In this document: positions 46,398-56,714 of the stretch, piece after piece
How positions within the stretch are numbered: the stretch's first letter is position 1
Layout of the letters: each line of letters starts with the position of its first letter
Assembly: GCF_900106955.1 (NCBI RefSeq)
Contig: NZ_FNNI01000001.1
Span: forward strand, 372,001 to 436,000
Direction of reading: 5' to 3'
DNA length: 64,000 bases
Source of the DNA: Aidingimonas halophila
GTDB taxonomy: Bacteria > Pseudomonadota > Gammaproteobacteria > Pseudomonadales > Halomonadaceae
Made by a program: the position numbers and the translations under genes
The notes under the pieces: model-generated
Seen by the model: the letters and a program-made list of their open reading frames with translations, nothing else
What the model was told of the DNA's origin: nothing
The model's database searches: none

Positions 46398-46412
46398 TGT
46401 AGTTTTACTACT
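46398..46412. promoter_or_regulatory. Candidate HexR operator upstream of pckA
   Basis: TGTAGTTTTACTACT matches the HexR consensus TGTARTWWWAYTACA (as I recall it) at all but the last position, and lies about 190 bases upstream of the pckA start. HexR controls central carbon genes in gammaproteobacteria, and pckA is a known HexR target in Shewanella. A wider repeat TGTAGT-N6-ACTACA overlaps it. Confidence 0.55.
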
Positions 46413-46443
46413 ACATGACGTCATTTCATGACGATTTGCTTCA

Positions 46444-47322
46444 TTAATGTATCGTCGGCGTCGGCGCATCAGGAGTATCGATCAGCGATTCGATTTCCGC
46501 CGCGCTGAAGTGGTAGTGGGTATGGCAAAAATGGCAGTGCGTATCGATGGCCTTTTGTTCATCGAGAATATCGCGTAATTCTTCGGCTCCCAGCCCGAGC
46601 AGCGCCCTGGCGATACGCTCACGTGAGCAGGTGCATCCGAAACGCAGCGATTTGGGATCGAATACTCGCGCCGTTTCTTCATGATATAGCCTGAAAAGCA
46701 ATTCGCGTTGCTCAAGTGACAGCAATTCCCCATCACTCAACGTGTCGGCGAGTTTCACACAACGGTTCCAGGCATCGGCGTCGCAGGATTGACGACCATC
46801 ATCAGGCAGTTGCTGCAACAGCAAACCGCCGGCACGCTGCCCATCGGCAGCCAGCCACAACCGGGTGGGCAACTGTTCCGAGCGCTCGAAGTACGCTTCG
46901 AGACAGCCACCCAGAGTATCGGCATCCAACGCCACGATCCCCTGGTAGCGGTTTCCCTCGCGCGGATCCAGCGTAATGACGATCTGCCCCTCACCGACCA
47001 ACTGCCGGAAATCCGTCTCATGGGCAGGTAGTGCCTGGTCTTCGGCCAATCGGGCAATGGCTCGCAACTCACCACCCGGGTTGGACTCCGCCATCAACAA
47101 CGATAGGGCACCTTGCCCTCGCACCTCGATACTCAAGGTACCATCAAGTTTGACGGTTTCGGTCAGCAGAGCCACCGCCGCCAGTAATTCCCCCAGCAGA
47201 CGTGCAACGGGTTCCGGATGCGACTGCTTATCCAACACCTCCTTGTAGGCAGACTCCAAACCGACGATCTCGCCACGCACATTGGTGTCATCGAACAGAA
47301 AACGTTGAATCTGGTCGGTCAT
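46444..47322 (-). CDS. hslO: Hsp33 redox-regulated chaperone
   Basis: A 292-residue holdase activated by oxidation. The C-terminal redox switch has the C-x-C (GCTCSRER) and C-x-x-C (HCHFCHTHY) zinc motifs, separated by the usual distance. The N-terminal domain has [18 protein letters not shown] and [16 protein letters not shown]. The start at 47322 lies five bases after the hslR stop. hslR and hslO are probably one transcript. Confidence 0.95.
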   Translation of the reverse strand: MTDQIQRFLFDDTNVRGEIVGLESAYKEVLDKQSHPEPVARLLGELLAAVALLTETVKLDGTLSIEVRGQGALSLLMAESNPGGELRAIARLAEDQALPAHETDFRQLVGEGQIVITLDPREGNRYQGIVALDADTLGGCLEAYFERSEQLPTRLWLAADGQRAGGLLLQQLPDDGRQSCDADAWNRCVKLADTLSDGELLSLEQRELLFRLYHEETARVFDPKSLRFGCTCSRERIARALLGLGAEELRDILDEQKAIDTHCHFCHTHYHFSAAEIESLIDTPDAPTPTIH

Positions 47323-47327
47323 GATTC

Positions 47328-47732
47328 TCACTCTTCGCCGTCACGGTCGATCCCGCCGGCACGCATGAATTTCTTGATCTCCCGCCGCTGCTTGCGATCG
47401 GGCCGTTTCAATGGATGTTGCATCGTCTGCTTGGCGAGACGACGGTTCTCGGACTCGCGCTCACGATGTTCCCGGCTGCGGGACGTTTCCTGATAAAGCT
47501 CACGAGCTTGCGGAGCACCTCGCCGCTGATCGGAGAGCGCCAGGACTTCCACCTCCCAGATATCCCACCCCTGGGGAATCTTGAGCAACGCACCGACTTC
47601 GACGTTCTTGCTGGTCTTGGCTCGCCCTCCATTGTAATGGACCTTGCCTCCTTCAATGGCTTTCTTCGCCGATTGACGGGTCTTGAAGAAGCGGGCGGCC
47701 CACAACCATTTATCGAGTCTGACTGTTTCCAT
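47328..47732 (-). CDS. hslR: Heat shock protein 15, ribosome-associated
   Basis: A 134-residue S4-domain protein ([26 protein letters not shown]) with a basic C-terminal tail. Hsp15 binds free 50S subunits carrying a nascent chain. The length and tail match E. coli HslR. GAGGTG precedes the ATG. It sits between yrfG and hslO as in E. coli. Confidence 0.94.
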   Translation of the reverse strand: METVRLDKWLWAARFFKTRQSAKKAIEGGKVHYNGGRAKTSKNVEVGALLKIPQGWDIWEVEVLALSDQRRGAPQARELYQETSRSREHRERESENRRLAKQTMQHPLKRPDRKQRREIKKFMRAGGIDRDGEE

Positions 47733-47900
47733 GAATCACCTCGCTGAGGTTTTTGTGGAAGGGACTCCAGTCGCGAAAGACGCCATTAGGCACCAGGCGG
47801 TCACACTTCAGGCAGGGCTTGTGTCCTGTAACGCGGCTAAAGCCCCTCCCAGATTCTGTCACCCGTTATCAGAGGATAGGAACTCGTGCAGTCACGAACA

Positions 47901-48566
47901 TTAGACCGGTGGATGCTCCCCCGGCAGGATGCTGGCGAAGTGATCCAGAGCAATGAATTCTTCGAGCTCCCGTTCGGGGCGTCGACTGTCGGGTTGTTTG
48001 ATTCCCAGCAAATGACGGATGCCATATTCGCGCGCACTCTCCAGCACGGCGGGATTATCATCGATGAACAGCGTGCGTTCCGGATCGAAGGGTTCGACAT
48101 CCTGAAGCGCAAACCAGAATTCCGGGGCTTCCTTGGGCATGCCGACATCCGCCGATGAAACGATGGCATCGAGATACGCATCCAGGCCGGTCAGCGGCAG
48201 CTTCAGGGCCAGGCTTTCCCGATCGGCATTGGTCGCCAACACGACACGCGGGTGGGCACGCTTGAGCCACTGCAGGAAGTCCAGAGCGTCACTACGCAAG
48301 CCGATCAAATGCTGAACTTCCCGTTTCAGCGCCACGATATCGACATCCAGTTCCCGGCTCCAGTACGCCAGGCTATACCAGTTCAAGGTGCCTTGCTCAC
48401 GGATGATACGGGCACGTATTTCATGTTGGGTCGACTCATCGAGCCGATGCAGTTCGACGTAACGGCGCGGCAAATGCTCGAGCCAGAAATGACTGTCGAA
48501 ATGCAGATCCAGTAATGTGCCATCCATATCCAGCAATACGGTATCAACCGAACGCCAATCGATCAT
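47901..48566 (-). CDS. yrfG: HAD nucleotidase, YrfG type
   Basis: A 221-residue HAD phosphatase. Motif I is LLDMDGTLLDLHFDSHFW, with VLATNADRES (motif II), GMPKEAPEFW (Lys) and TLFIDDNPAVLESAREYGI (motif III). The start and DLHFDSHFW closely resemble E. coli YrfG, a GMP/IMP nucleotidase. The ATG at 48566 gives MIDWRSVDTVLL. It is adjacent to hslR and divergent from nudE, matching the E. coli neighbourhood without the igaA gene. Confidence 0.88.
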   Translation of the reverse strand: MIDWRSVDTVLLDMDGTLLDLHFDSHFWLEHLPRRYVELHRLDESTQHEIRARIIREQGTLNWYSLAYWSRELDVDIVALKREVQHLIGLRSDALDFLQWLKRAHPRVVLATNADRESLALKLPLTGLDAYLDAIVSSADVGMPKEAPEFWFALQDVEPFDPERTLFIDDNPAVLESAREYGIRHLLGIKQPDSRRPERELEEFIALDHFASILPGEHPPV

Positions 48567-48649
48567 CGGCACAAGCTCCCCAGTAACAACCGTTGACATG
48601 CTATTGTACGGGATCGAGCGTTACGACGACACACACTGCCGGAGGCTGC

Positions 48650-49228
48650 ATGGCGCAATTCCCCCACGACAAACCGCATATCCTCGGCCGCCGGGAAGTG
48701 GCCAGAAGTCGCCTGTTCGCGGTCGAGGAGCTCGAGCTACGTTTTTCCAATGGCGCTGAACGCACCTTCGAACGCTTGCAGGGCAGCGATCAAGGTGCGG
48801 TGATGATCATCGCCATGCCCGACCCCGAACACGTATTACTGATACGGGAGTATGCGGCAGGATTCGACGATTACGTGCTGACCCTGCCGAAAGGACTGGT
48901 CGACCCCGGCGAAGACATTGTCGGTGCCGCCAACCGGGAACTGATGGAAGAGTGCGGCGTCGGGGCCCATACGATCGAGCCGCTCGTCGAGTTGTCGCTG
49001 GCCCCCAACTACATGCGCCATCGCATGCAAGTCATGCTGGCGAGTGACTTGTACGATCAGCGATTACCGGGCGACGAGCCGGAACCGTTGATCGTCGAAA
49101 CCCATGCCATCGAAGCGATACCGGCCTTGCTGGCACGCGACGACTTCCACGAGGCCCGGGCCATTGCCGCGCTGTACATCGCGCGTGACAAGTTACGCGA
49201 TGAACAGCAACGGCTTCAGCTTTGGTAA
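48650..49228 (+). CDS. nudE: ADP compounds hydrolase NudE
   Basis: A 192-residue Nudix hydrolase acting on ADP-ribose, Ap3A and NADH-type compounds. The Nudix box GLVDPGEDIVGAANRELMEECGVG and the N-terminus VARSRLFAVEELELRFSNG match NudE, and the position divergent from yrfG is conserved. GGAGG lies just before the ATG at 48650. Confidence 0.9.
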   Translation: MAQFPHDKPHILGRREVARSRLFAVEELELRFSNGAERTFERLQGSDQGAVMIIAMPDPEHVLLIREYAAGFDDYVLTLPKGLVDPGEDIVGAANRELMEECGVGAHTIEPLVELSLAPNYMRHRMQVMLASDLYDQRLPGDEPEPLIVETHAIEAIPALLARDDFHEARAIAALYIARDKLRDEQQRLQLW

Positions 49229-49250
49229 GGAGACATCGGGTAGCAACGCG

Positions 49251-50333
49251 TCACCCCTTGCTCACCGACCCGGTGCGTCGATGAGTACCGCCTTCCTTCA
49301 GACGCACCCAGCGCCCTTGGCGATAACTATCGAGGCCAGCTTCGATCAACACCATGACCTCCATGGCTTCATCGACCGTCACCGGTGGCTCGGCCTGGCC
49401 GCGAAGGGCCGCCACGATACCCTGATAGTAGGCCAGATAATCGCCGGGCAATGTGGGATGAGTCCGTACCTCGGGTTCGGCCCCCTGCCCACTCAGCGTC
49501 AAGGTGCCATCATAGTCATCGACTCCCCACTGCGGACTCGGCATTTCTCCCGCCTTGAGCCTCGCCTCCTGGGAATCGAGCCCATATTTGACGTAACTGC
49601 CCTGCGTACCATGTACCGCAAAGCGAGGGGTCGGCTCAGCCACCAACGCACTGGCTTGCAGCGACACCCGCATGCCATCGTAGTCCAGCAACGCCAGAAA
49701 ATCGTCATCGACCTGAGCGTTGTCCCGTCGAGTGCCGAGATCGAGCAGGATCGAACGCGGCATACCGAAGAGTTCGCGCGCCTGGTCAAGCAAATGGGGA
49801 CCCAGGTCGTACCAGATTCCTCCCCCCGGCTTGGCTTGTTCACGCCACCGGTCTCGCACCTCGGGGCGAAAACGATCGAAACGCGACTCCACATTGACCA
49901 CCCGACCTAGCGAGCCGTCCTCGAGCAGTTCGCGCAACGTGAGGAAATCGCTGTCCCAACGGCGGTTATGAAACACGGAGAGCAATCGTTCGGCATCGTC
50001 GGCATGATGCTTGAGCATCCGCGCTTCGGAAGCCGTCACGGTAAAGGGTTTATCGAGCACTACGTGCTTGCCGGCAGTCAGTGCCGCCTTGGCAAGCGGA
50101 AAATGCGTATCGTTGGGAGTGGGGATGACCACCAGATCGATATCCTGGCGGGCGAAAAGCGCCTGCGCCTTGCGCTCCACATCGACATCCGGCAAATCCG
50201 TCTGGACCTTGGACATGTCGCTGGATACCACAGCACGCAATTCGAATCCTTCGGTAGCCTGAATCAGCGGCACGTGAAACGTCTGACTGGCGAAGCCGTA
50301 ACCGACCACGCCGACGGTAAATACTTCCTTCAT
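49251..50333 (-). CDS. Gfo/Idh/MocA family oxidoreductase
   Basis: A 360-residue NAD(P)-dependent oxidoreductase. The Rossmann start TVGVVGYGFASQTFHVPLI, the KPF loop (VVLDKPFTVTASEARML) and DRWREQAKPGGGIWYDLGPHLLDQARELFG (catalytic His in PHLLD) are present. Substrates are usually sugars, inositols or related polyols. The ATG at 50333 follows AAGGATC. It stands alone between nudE (convergent) and ilvD, so no pathway can be assigned. Confidence 0.88.
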   Translation of the reverse strand: MKEVFTVGVVGYGFASQTFHVPLIQATEGFELRAVVSSDMSKVQTDLPDVDVERKAQALFARQDIDLVVIPTPNDTHFPLAKAALTAGKHVVLDKPFTVTASEARMLKHHADDAERLLSVFHNRRWDSDFLTLRELLEDGSLGRVVNVESRFDRFRPEVRDRWREQAKPGGGIWYDLGPHLLDQARELFGMPRSILLDLGTRRDNAQVDDDFLALLDYDGMRVSLQASALVAEPTPRFAVHGTQGSYVKYGLDSQEARLKAGEMPSPQWGVDDYDGTLTLSGQGAEPEVRTHPTLPGDYLAYYQGIVAALRGQAEPPVTVDEAMEVMVLIEAGLDSYRQGRWVRLKEGGTHRRTGSVSKG

Positions 50334-50461
50334 GGCGATCCTTGAATATCCCGAATGCAATCTCGCCGTCTCCATGGCCTGTCATGGACGGCGTCATTAC
50401 CATCGTTATGGAGACGGGAGGCAAAAGTCAAAGGATAACTTGCCTCCAGTACACCGAGGTA

Positions 50462-52306
50462 TCAATCCAGTTTCGACAGGTCGCGAACCGCACCTTTATC
50501 GGCAGAGGTCGCCAACGAGGCATAAGCCTTGAGCGCACCTGACACCTTGCGTACACGCTCGATGACCGGTTTCCAGGCATGCGCGCCTCGCGACTCCATG
50601 GCATCGCGTCGTTGTGCCAGGATCTCGTCGGAGAGATCAACGTCGATCCGCCGGTGGGGAATATCGATACGGATGATATCGCCACTCTCTATCAGCCCAA
50701 TCGCGCCACCGGCGGCGGCTTCCGGCGACACATGGCCGATCGAGAGGCCGGACGTTCCCCCGGAGAAGCGACCGTCAGTCATCAAGGCACAAGCCTTGCC
50801 GAGGCCTTTCGACTTCAGATAGGACGTCGGATACAGCATTTCCTGCATCCCCGGCCCTCCCTTTGGACCTTCATAGCGTATGACCACGACATCCCCTGCT
50901 TTCACCTTGCCCTCGAGGATATGCTCGACCGCTTGATCCTGGGATTCGACGACATGCGCTGGTCCTTCGAATACCAGAATCGACTCGTCGACACCGGCAG
51001 TCTTCACGACACAGCCATCACGGGCGATATTGCCATGGAGTACGGCCAGCCCGCCCTCACCTGAGAAGGCATGTTCGAGGTCGCGGATGCAGCCGGTGGC
51101 ACGATCGCCGTCCAGGCTCGGCCATCGGGAATTCTGGGAAAAGGCTTCCTGAGTAGGAATACCGCCTGGTCCGGCCTTGTAGAACTCGAGCACGTCGGGA
51201 CTCGGTGAACGCATGATGTCCCACTCATCAAGTGCATCGCCCAGGGTGTCGCCATAAACGGTGGGTACGGAAGTATTGAGCACTCCCGCCCGGTCGAGCT
51301 CACCGAGAATCGCCATGATGCCACCCGCGCGATGGCAGTCCTCGATATGATACTGCTGGGTATTGGGCGCCAGCTTGCAAAGCTGCGGCACCTCCCGGGA
51401 CAGCGAGTCGATATCCGCCATGCGGAAATCGATCTCGGCTTCCTGCGCCGCTGCCAGCAAGTGAAGGATGGTGTTGGTCGATCCGCCCATGGCGATATCC
51501 AGCGTTATGGCATTCTTGAAGGCGTCCTTCGCGCCGATCGCACGCGGCAGCAGATGCGCTTCATCACCTTCGTAGTAACGCTTGGCCAAGTCAACGATGC
51601 GCTCCCCGGCCTGCTCGAACAATCGTCGGCGAGCGGCATGCGTCGCCAGCATGGTACCGTTACCCGGCAATGCCAGCCCGAGCGCCTCGGTCAGGCAGTT
51701 CATGGAATTGGCAGTGAACATGCCCGAACAGCTGCCGCAGGTCGGGCAGGCGCTACGCTCGATCTCTTCGATCTCTGCATCGCTGTATTTATCATCGGCC
51801 GCCGAGATCATGGCGTCGATCAGATCGATACCATGATCGAGCAACTTGGTCTTGCCGGCCTCCATGGGACCACCGGAAACGAAGATGGTCGGCACATTGA
51901 GGCGCATGGCAGCCATCAGCATGCCAGGCGTGATCTTGTCACAATTGGAAATGCAGACCAGCGCATCGGCACAGTGGGCATTGACCATGTACTCGACGCT
52001 ATCGGCGATGATATCGCGACTGGGCAGCGAATAGAGCATGCCGTCATGGCCCATGGCGATGCCATCGTCCACCGCAATGGTATTGAACTCCTTGGCCACA
52101 CCACCGGCTTTCTCTATCTCTCGCGCAACCAGCTGTCCCATGTCCTTGAGATGGACATGGCCCGGAACGAACTGGGTAAAGGAGTTGGCCACGGCGATGA
52201 TCGGCTTGTGGAAATCGTCATCCTTCATGCCGGTGGCTCGCCACAAGGCGCGAGCGCCGGCCATGTTACGACCGGCGGTGGTGGTGCGGGAACGGTACTC
52301 GGGCAT
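50462..52306 (-). CDS. ilvD: Dihydroxy-acid dehydratase
   Basis: A 614-residue [2Fe-2S] or [4Fe-4S] enzyme in valine, isoleucine and pantothenate synthesis. The start [20 protein letters not shown] is typical of IlvD. Cluster Cys residues lie in [13 protein letters not shown] and [19 protein letters not shown], and [23 protein letters not shown] is present. GAGAGGACACCC precedes the ATG. It follows lon after about 120 bases. Confidence 0.97.
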   Translation of the reverse strand: MPEYRSRTTTAGRNMAGARALWRATGMKDDDFHKPIIAVANSFTQFVPGHVHLKDMGQLVAREIEKAGGVAKEFNTIAVDDGIAMGHDGMLYSLPSRDIIADSVEYMVNAHCADALVCISNCDKITPGMLMAAMRLNVPTIFVSGGPMEAGKTKLLDHGIDLIDAMISAADDKYSDAEIEEIERSACPTCGSCSGMFTANSMNCLTEALGLALPGNGTMLATHAARRRLFEQAGERIVDLAKRYYEGDEAHLLPRAIGAKDAFKNAITLDIAMGGSTNTILHLLAAAQEAEIDFRMADIDSLSREVPQLCKLAPNTQQYHIEDCHRAGGIMAILGELDRAGVLNTSVPTVYGDTLGDALDEWDIMRSPSPDVLEFYKAGPGGIPTQEAFSQNSRWPSLDGDRATGCIRDLEHAFSGEGGLAVLHGNIARDGCVVKTAGVDESILVFEGPAHVVESQDQAVEHILEGKVKAGDVVVIRYEGPKGGPGMQEMLYPTSYLKSKGLGKACALMTDGRFSGGTSGLSIGHVSPEAAAGGAIGLIESGDIIRIDIPHRRIDVDLSDEILAQRRDAMESRGAHAWKPVIERVRKVSGALKAYASLATSADKGAVRDLSKLD

Positions 52307-52427
52307 GGGTGTCCTCTCGTGCTCAGTCACGACGTCATGACCGTCTCTCAGCACGGCCTGACGATCTCGAAATCCAGGTCGACCCTAGATTCTGGCACGA
52401 GCGGATATCGGTTGCCAGACGAACGGC

Positions 52428-54848
52428 TTAACCGAACACCACCTTGGCCACATCCTGATAGCGTTTGGCGAAGTGAACCTTCACTCCCGATTTGAGGTAA
52501 TCGGGTAGCTCCTCGAAATCGCGCCGATTGGCATCGGGCAGAATCACTTCGAAAATATCGCTGCGCCGTGCGGCGATGATCTTCTCGCGAATCCCCCCTA
52601 CCGGCAGTACCTGTCCAGTCAGAGTCAGTTCCCCGGTCATCGCCAGGGGACGATCAATGGACTGATGCTTGGCCAGCGACAACAAGGCGGTAGTCATGGT
52701 CACCCCGGCCGAAGGACCGTCCTTGGGTGTCGCCCCTTCCGGTACGTGCAGATGAATGTAGGCATCGTTGAAGAAATCGGCATCGGCACCGAATTCGCCC
52801 AGATGGCCCTGCACATAGCTGTAGGCGATATTGGCGGACTCCTTCATCACATCGCCGAGCTTGCCGGTCAACCGGAAACCTCGATCCAGGGCATGAACCT
52901 TGCCGGCCTCGACCGCCAGCGTTGCCCCCCCCATTGCGGTCCAGGCCAGGCCAGTCACGACACCTTCACCCTTGAGCACACTCTCCTTGCGGAATAGCGG
53001 CGCCCCCAGGAATTCTTCGAGGTTATTGACCGACACTTTCACGCTCTGCTGGCCGTTTTCGAGCATCTTGACCGCTGCCTTGCGCACGATGCGGTGCAAC
53101 TGTTTCTCCAGTTGTCGCACACCGGCCTCGCGGGCATAGCCTTCGATCACCTGCTTGAGCGCGGCATCGGTCAGATTGATCCGCTTCTTGGGAATCTTGT
53201 CGCGCTTGAGCAGCTTCGGCCAGAGATAGTGCTTGGCAATCGCCATCTTCTCTTCGGCGATGTAGCCCGAGAGCCGTATCTGTTCCATGCGATCGAGCAA
53301 TGCACTGGGAATCGAGTCCAGGGTGTTGGCGGTACAAACAAAAAGCACCTTGGACAGATCGAGACGCACATCCAGATAATGGTCCAGGAAATCCACGTTC
53401 TGTTCGGGATCGAGCACTTCGAGCAAAGCCGACGCCGGATCTCCCTGGAACGATTGGCCCATCTTGTCGATCTCATCGAGCATGATCACCGGGTTCTCGA
53501 CCTCGACTTCCTTGATCGCCTGCACCAGTTTACCGGGCATGGCACCGATGTAGGTACGGCGGTGGCCCTTGATTTCCGCCTCGTCACGCATGCCGCCTAC
53601 CGAGAAGCGATAGAACTCACGCCCCAATGCTTCGGCAATGGAACGCCCCACCGAGGTCTTGCCGACCCCCGGGGGGCCGACCAGCAATAGAATGGACCCA
53701 CCGACATCCCCCTTGAAGGTGCCTTCGGCCAGGAATTCGATGATGCGATCCTTGACGTCCTTCAAACCGTCATGGTCACGATCGAGAATCTCACGGGCAT
53801 GTTTGAGGTCGAGTTGATCCTCGCTGGTGATGCCCCAGGGCAGTGATGTCAGCCAGTCGAGATAGTTGCGTGTGGTGCCGTATTCCGGCGAGCCGGTCTC
53901 CAGGACGGACAGTTTGTCGAGCTCGTCGTCGATACGCTCCATGACCCGCTCAGGGACATGAAGCTCGGTCAGTCGTTTGCGGAAGGTATCGACATCGTTC
54001 TCACGATCGTCCTTGGAGATTCCCAGTTCACGCTGGATCACCTTGAGCTGTTCACGCAGGAAGAACTCACGCTGACGCTCCTGCATCTGCGCGTTGACCT
54101 GCTCGCTGATTTCGCTCTGGAGCTGAGCGACCTCGATCTCCTTGTGGAGCAGCGGCAACACCTTCTGAAGCCTCGCCATGACCGGCAGGGTCTCCAGGAT
54201 CTCCTGCAACTCATGTCCTTTCGCTGACGTGATTGCTGCCGCGAAATCCGCCAGCGGCCCCGGCTCATGAGGACTGAAGCGGTTGAGATAATGCTTGAGC
54301 TCCTCGCCATACAACGGATTGATCGGCAGCAAATCCTTGATACCGTTGATCAACGCCATGGCATAGGCCCGCGCTTCGTCCTCCTCTGCCTCGACCGGCT
54401 CATAAGGATAACTGACCTCGACGAGATAGGGCGGTTTCCTGGATAACCAGCGCTGAATCTTGAAACGACGCAATCCCTGGGCAATGAACTGGATCTGTTC
54501 GTCCTCGCCCTGAACCTTGTGCATACGCACGGCAGTACCAATGGCGGGAAAATCGTCCTGAGCCAACCCCTCGACACTGGCATCGCCGACATAGGCCAGC
54601 CCGACCGTATGGTGAGGGGTATTGCCGACTCGCTGGATCGTCTCCTCCCAGCGTTCACGGTGAATCACCAGTGGTTGCACCTGCGCCGGAAAGAAAGGGC
54701 GATTATGGATTGGTAACAGGTACAGACGCTCCGGCAGGTATTCATTCGTCGGGACGACAGCACCGGTCTGGCCCTGAGGCTGCTCGTCATCCTGATTAGC
54801 GGACTCCGTAGAAGAGAACATATCCTGAAGATCGTCACGTTCGCTCAT
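52428..54848 (-). CDS. Lon-family ATP-dependent protease, AsrA-type
   Basis: An 806-residue Lon-type AAA+ protease. An N-terminal substrate-binding domain (LYLLPIHNRPFFPAQVQPLVI) precedes Walker A GPPGVGKTS, Walker B VIMLDEIDKMGQ, and the Ser/Lys protease domain (VPEGATPKDGPSAGVTMTTAL, with Lys in GGIREKIIAARR). From memory it resembles Pseudomonas AsrA more than housekeeping Lon, and clpX is not adjacent. AsrA is linked to the heat-shock and aminoglycoside-stress response. Two adjacent ATGs (54851 and 54848) compete; the second has the better spacing from AAGGA. Confidence 0.92.
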   Translation of the reverse strand: MSERDDLQDMFSSTESANQDDEQPQGQTGAVVPTNEYLPERLYLLPIHNRPFFPAQVQPLVIHRERWEETIQRVGNTPHHTVGLAYVGDASVEGLAQDDFPAIGTAVRMHKVQGEDEQIQFIAQGLRRFKIQRWLSRKPPYLVEVSYPYEPVEAEEDEARAYAMALINGIKDLLPINPLYGEELKHYLNRFSPHEPGPLADFAAAITSAKGHELQEILETLPVMARLQKVLPLLHKEIEVAQLQSEISEQVNAQMQERQREFFLREQLKVIQRELGISKDDRENDVDTFRKRLTELHVPERVMERIDDELDKLSVLETGSPEYGTTRNYLDWLTSLPWGITSEDQLDLKHAREILDRDHDGLKDVKDRIIEFLAEGTFKGDVGGSILLLVGPPGVGKTSVGRSIAEALGREFYRFSVGGMRDEAEIKGHRRTYIGAMPGKLVQAIKEVEVENPVIMLDEIDKMGQSFQGDPASALLEVLDPEQNVDFLDHYLDVRLDLSKVLFVCTANTLDSIPSALLDRMEQIRLSGYIAEEKMAIAKHYLWPKLLKRDKIPKKRINLTDAALKQVIEGYAREAGVRQLEKQLHRIVRKAAVKMLENGQQSVKVSVNNLEEFLGAPLFRKESVLKGEGVVTGLAWTAMGGATLAVEAGKVHALDRGFRLTGKLGDVMKESANIAYSYVQGHLGEFGADADFFNDAYIHLHVPEGATPKDGPSAGVTMTTALLSLAKHQSIDRPLAMTGELTLTGQVLPVGGIREKIIAARRSDIFEVILPDANRRDFEELPDYLKSGVKVHFAKRYQDVAKVVFG

Positions 54849-54966
54849 CATGCATCCTTTAGCCGAGGGGGCAATGTTGCCCTTTGGCAACAGGAATGCG
54901 GGCGGCGAGAGGAAACTTCAAGTCATGGCGATACAAGACGCCGCTCGCCACAGCGAACGAACCCCG

Positions 54967-56217
54967 CTACCACGGCACGGGGCGGCCGTTCAGCGATATC
55001 TCCCCGGCATCGATGTCGATCTCGAGATCATCGATATCCGGTGAGAGTCCCAACTGGAAAAGCAACAGCGTAGGCACATTCCGCCAGGTGATGTGGCCAT
55101 CCAGCCGAGCCCGCCAGTCGGCCGGCACATCGTGCCCTTCCCAGTCTGTCAGTGACAATGACTCGACATCGTCACCGTCGAAGACCAGCTCGCCTTCGAT
55201 GTCCACCAGCATATCCAGCATGGCGCTGTTCAGATCCACGGTGTCCAGCGTCAACTTCGGTGAGTCGGCCAGCATGGCCTGAACCTTCGGCTCGAGACGC
55301 TCGAGCAATCGGCGCCGTTCAGCGGCATCCCAGTGCTCGCCTCGCTCGGCGACCTCCCGTATCAGCGCGGCCGTTTGACGGGTCGCATCGGCATTCAGAC
55401 GTGACAACGCGATTGCCACCCCTCCGCCGATCATGGATTGATCCCCCATACGCGCATCATCAAGCGACAGGTCGACGGCTAACCGGCCTTGCTCGTCATC
55501 CAGTTGCCAGTTGCTTTGATAACGCCAGCGTTCGATCGAGATGTCGGGTATCAGTGGGCCACGGTACGCCAACTGGGACAGTCGGATCTCATCCTGTTGT
55601 TCGATGTCGTCCGTCTCTTCGTCATGACGGTAACGACTATCAAACTCCAGTTTTCCAACCTCCAGGCGGCCGATGTCATCTTCCAGCGTCCAGGGAGCGA
55701 CCGACCCCACCAGGCTGACATCGCCACGTTGACCGTATATGTCCCACTCCACACCCTGCGTTTCCAGCCGCCATCCCTGTTCCTTATCCTCCATGGTGAA
55801 CGGTGCCAGCGAGAACCGGGAATCGAACTCCCCTGACAGAGAGGCATAATTGGCATTCCAGCGTGGCGGGGCAACCGGCAGGTGATCGCCGAACAACCGC
55901 TCACGATCCGTTCCCAACGCAATATCGACGTCTCCCTCGGCCTGAGTGCTCAACACACCGTGGCGCGCCGTATAGGGAATGGAGGCCCGCCAGTCATCAC
56001 GTCCCTCGGGCGACAAGCGAATACGTCCCCGAGACACGAACCAGCCATGCTGGATCTCATCACGCTCTACTTGATAGCCACCCTCGTTCTCCAGCTCCGC
56101 AATCGCATGCCGCAGTTCACGTTCGAACAACGAGCTGGACAACGCCTGTGCTCCCAGATAAGCGGCACCGACCAATCCCAGCACAATCGCAATCAGCCAT
56201 CCCTTGCGCTTGAACAT
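54967..56217 (-). CDS. DUF945 family protein (YdgA-like)
   Basis: A 416-residue protein with a single N-terminal membrane helix (GWLIAIVLGLVGAAYLGAQA) and a large, highly acidic periplasmic domain rich in beta strands. The weakly conserved pattern fits DUF945/YdgA: FERELRHAIAE, DEIQHGWFVSRGRIRL and a C-terminal LDGHITWRNVPTLLLFQLG. YdgA has no well-defined function. The ATG at 56217 is chosen because the basic MFKRKGW leads straight into the helix. Confidence 0.68.
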   Translation of the reverse strand: MFKRKGWLIAIVLGLVGAAYLGAQALSSSLFERELRHAIAELENEGGYQVERDEIQHGWFVSRGRIRLSPEGRDDWRASIPYTARHGVLSTQAEGDVDIALGTDRERLFGDHLPVAPPRWNANYASLSGEFDSRFSLAPFTMEDKEQGWRLETQGVEWDIYGQRGDVSLVGSVAPWTLEDDIGRLEVGKLEFDSRYRHDEETDDIEQQDEIRLSQLAYRGPLIPDISIERWRYQSNWQLDDEQGRLAVDLSLDDARMGDQSMIGGGVAIALSRLNADATRQTAALIREVAERGEHWDAAERRRLLERLEPKVQAMLADSPKLTLDTVDLNSAMLDMLVDIEGELVFDGDDVESLSLTDWEGHDVPADWRARLDGHITWRNVPTLLLFQLGLSPDIDDLEIDIDAGEISLNGRPVPW

Positions 56218-56240
56218 CTCTACGTCGTCAACCTTTGGAG

Positions 56241-56714
56241 TCAGTGCAGCCAGAGCCACAGGTGAATGGTTCCCCAAGCATAGAGACCCGCCATGACATC
56301 ATCGATCATGATCCCGAAGCCACCGGCCACATGCCGATCGGCCCAGCGAATCGGCCAGGGTTTGAAGACGTCGAAAATGCGGAAAACCAGGAATCCCCAC
56401 AGCGCAGCTTCCCAGGAAAAAGGTACCGCCGCCATGGTCAGCCAATAGCCGACAAATTCATCCCAGACAATACCGGAGTGATCGTGGACACCAAGATCAT
56501 GTGATGTCTTGTCGCACAACCAGATGCCGATCATGAAAGCAACGGCGACCAGGCTGAGATACCAGGTAAGCGGCAGGTCCGACATCAGCCAGTAGAATGG
56601 AATCGCACCCAATGTGCCGAAGGTGCCGGGCGCCCAGGGTACCGCCCCACTGCCCAGACCAAAGGCGAGGAAATGGGTGGGACGATGCCAGGTCGTTGCC
56701 GGAGCACGTTTCAT
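56241..56714 (-). CDS. pgpA: Phosphatidylglycerophosphatase A
   Basis: A 157-residue membrane phosphatase making phosphatidylglycerol. FGLGSGAVPWAPGTFGTLGAIPFYW, HDHSGIVWDEFVGYW and FRIFDVFKPWPIRWAD are hallmark motifs. The start overlaps the thiL stop (ATGA). It is the last gene of the nrdR-rib-nusB-thiL-pgpA run, as in many gammaproteobacteria. Confidence 0.95.
   Translation of the reverse strand: MKRAPATTWHRPTHFLAFGLGSGAVPWAPGTFGTLGAIPFYWLMSDLPLTWYLSLVAVAFMIGIWLCDKTSHDLGVHDHSGIVWDEFVGYWLTMAAVPFSWEAALWGFLVFRIFDVFKPWPIRWADRHVAGGFGIMIDDVMAGLYAWGTIHLWLWLH

Noticed and set aside
47733-47900. Sigma32 promoter upstream of hslR
   Set aside because: CCTGAA followed by CCTAAT with 16 bases between is only a loose match to the heat-shock consensus; heat regulation is expected from the family but not shown by this sequence.
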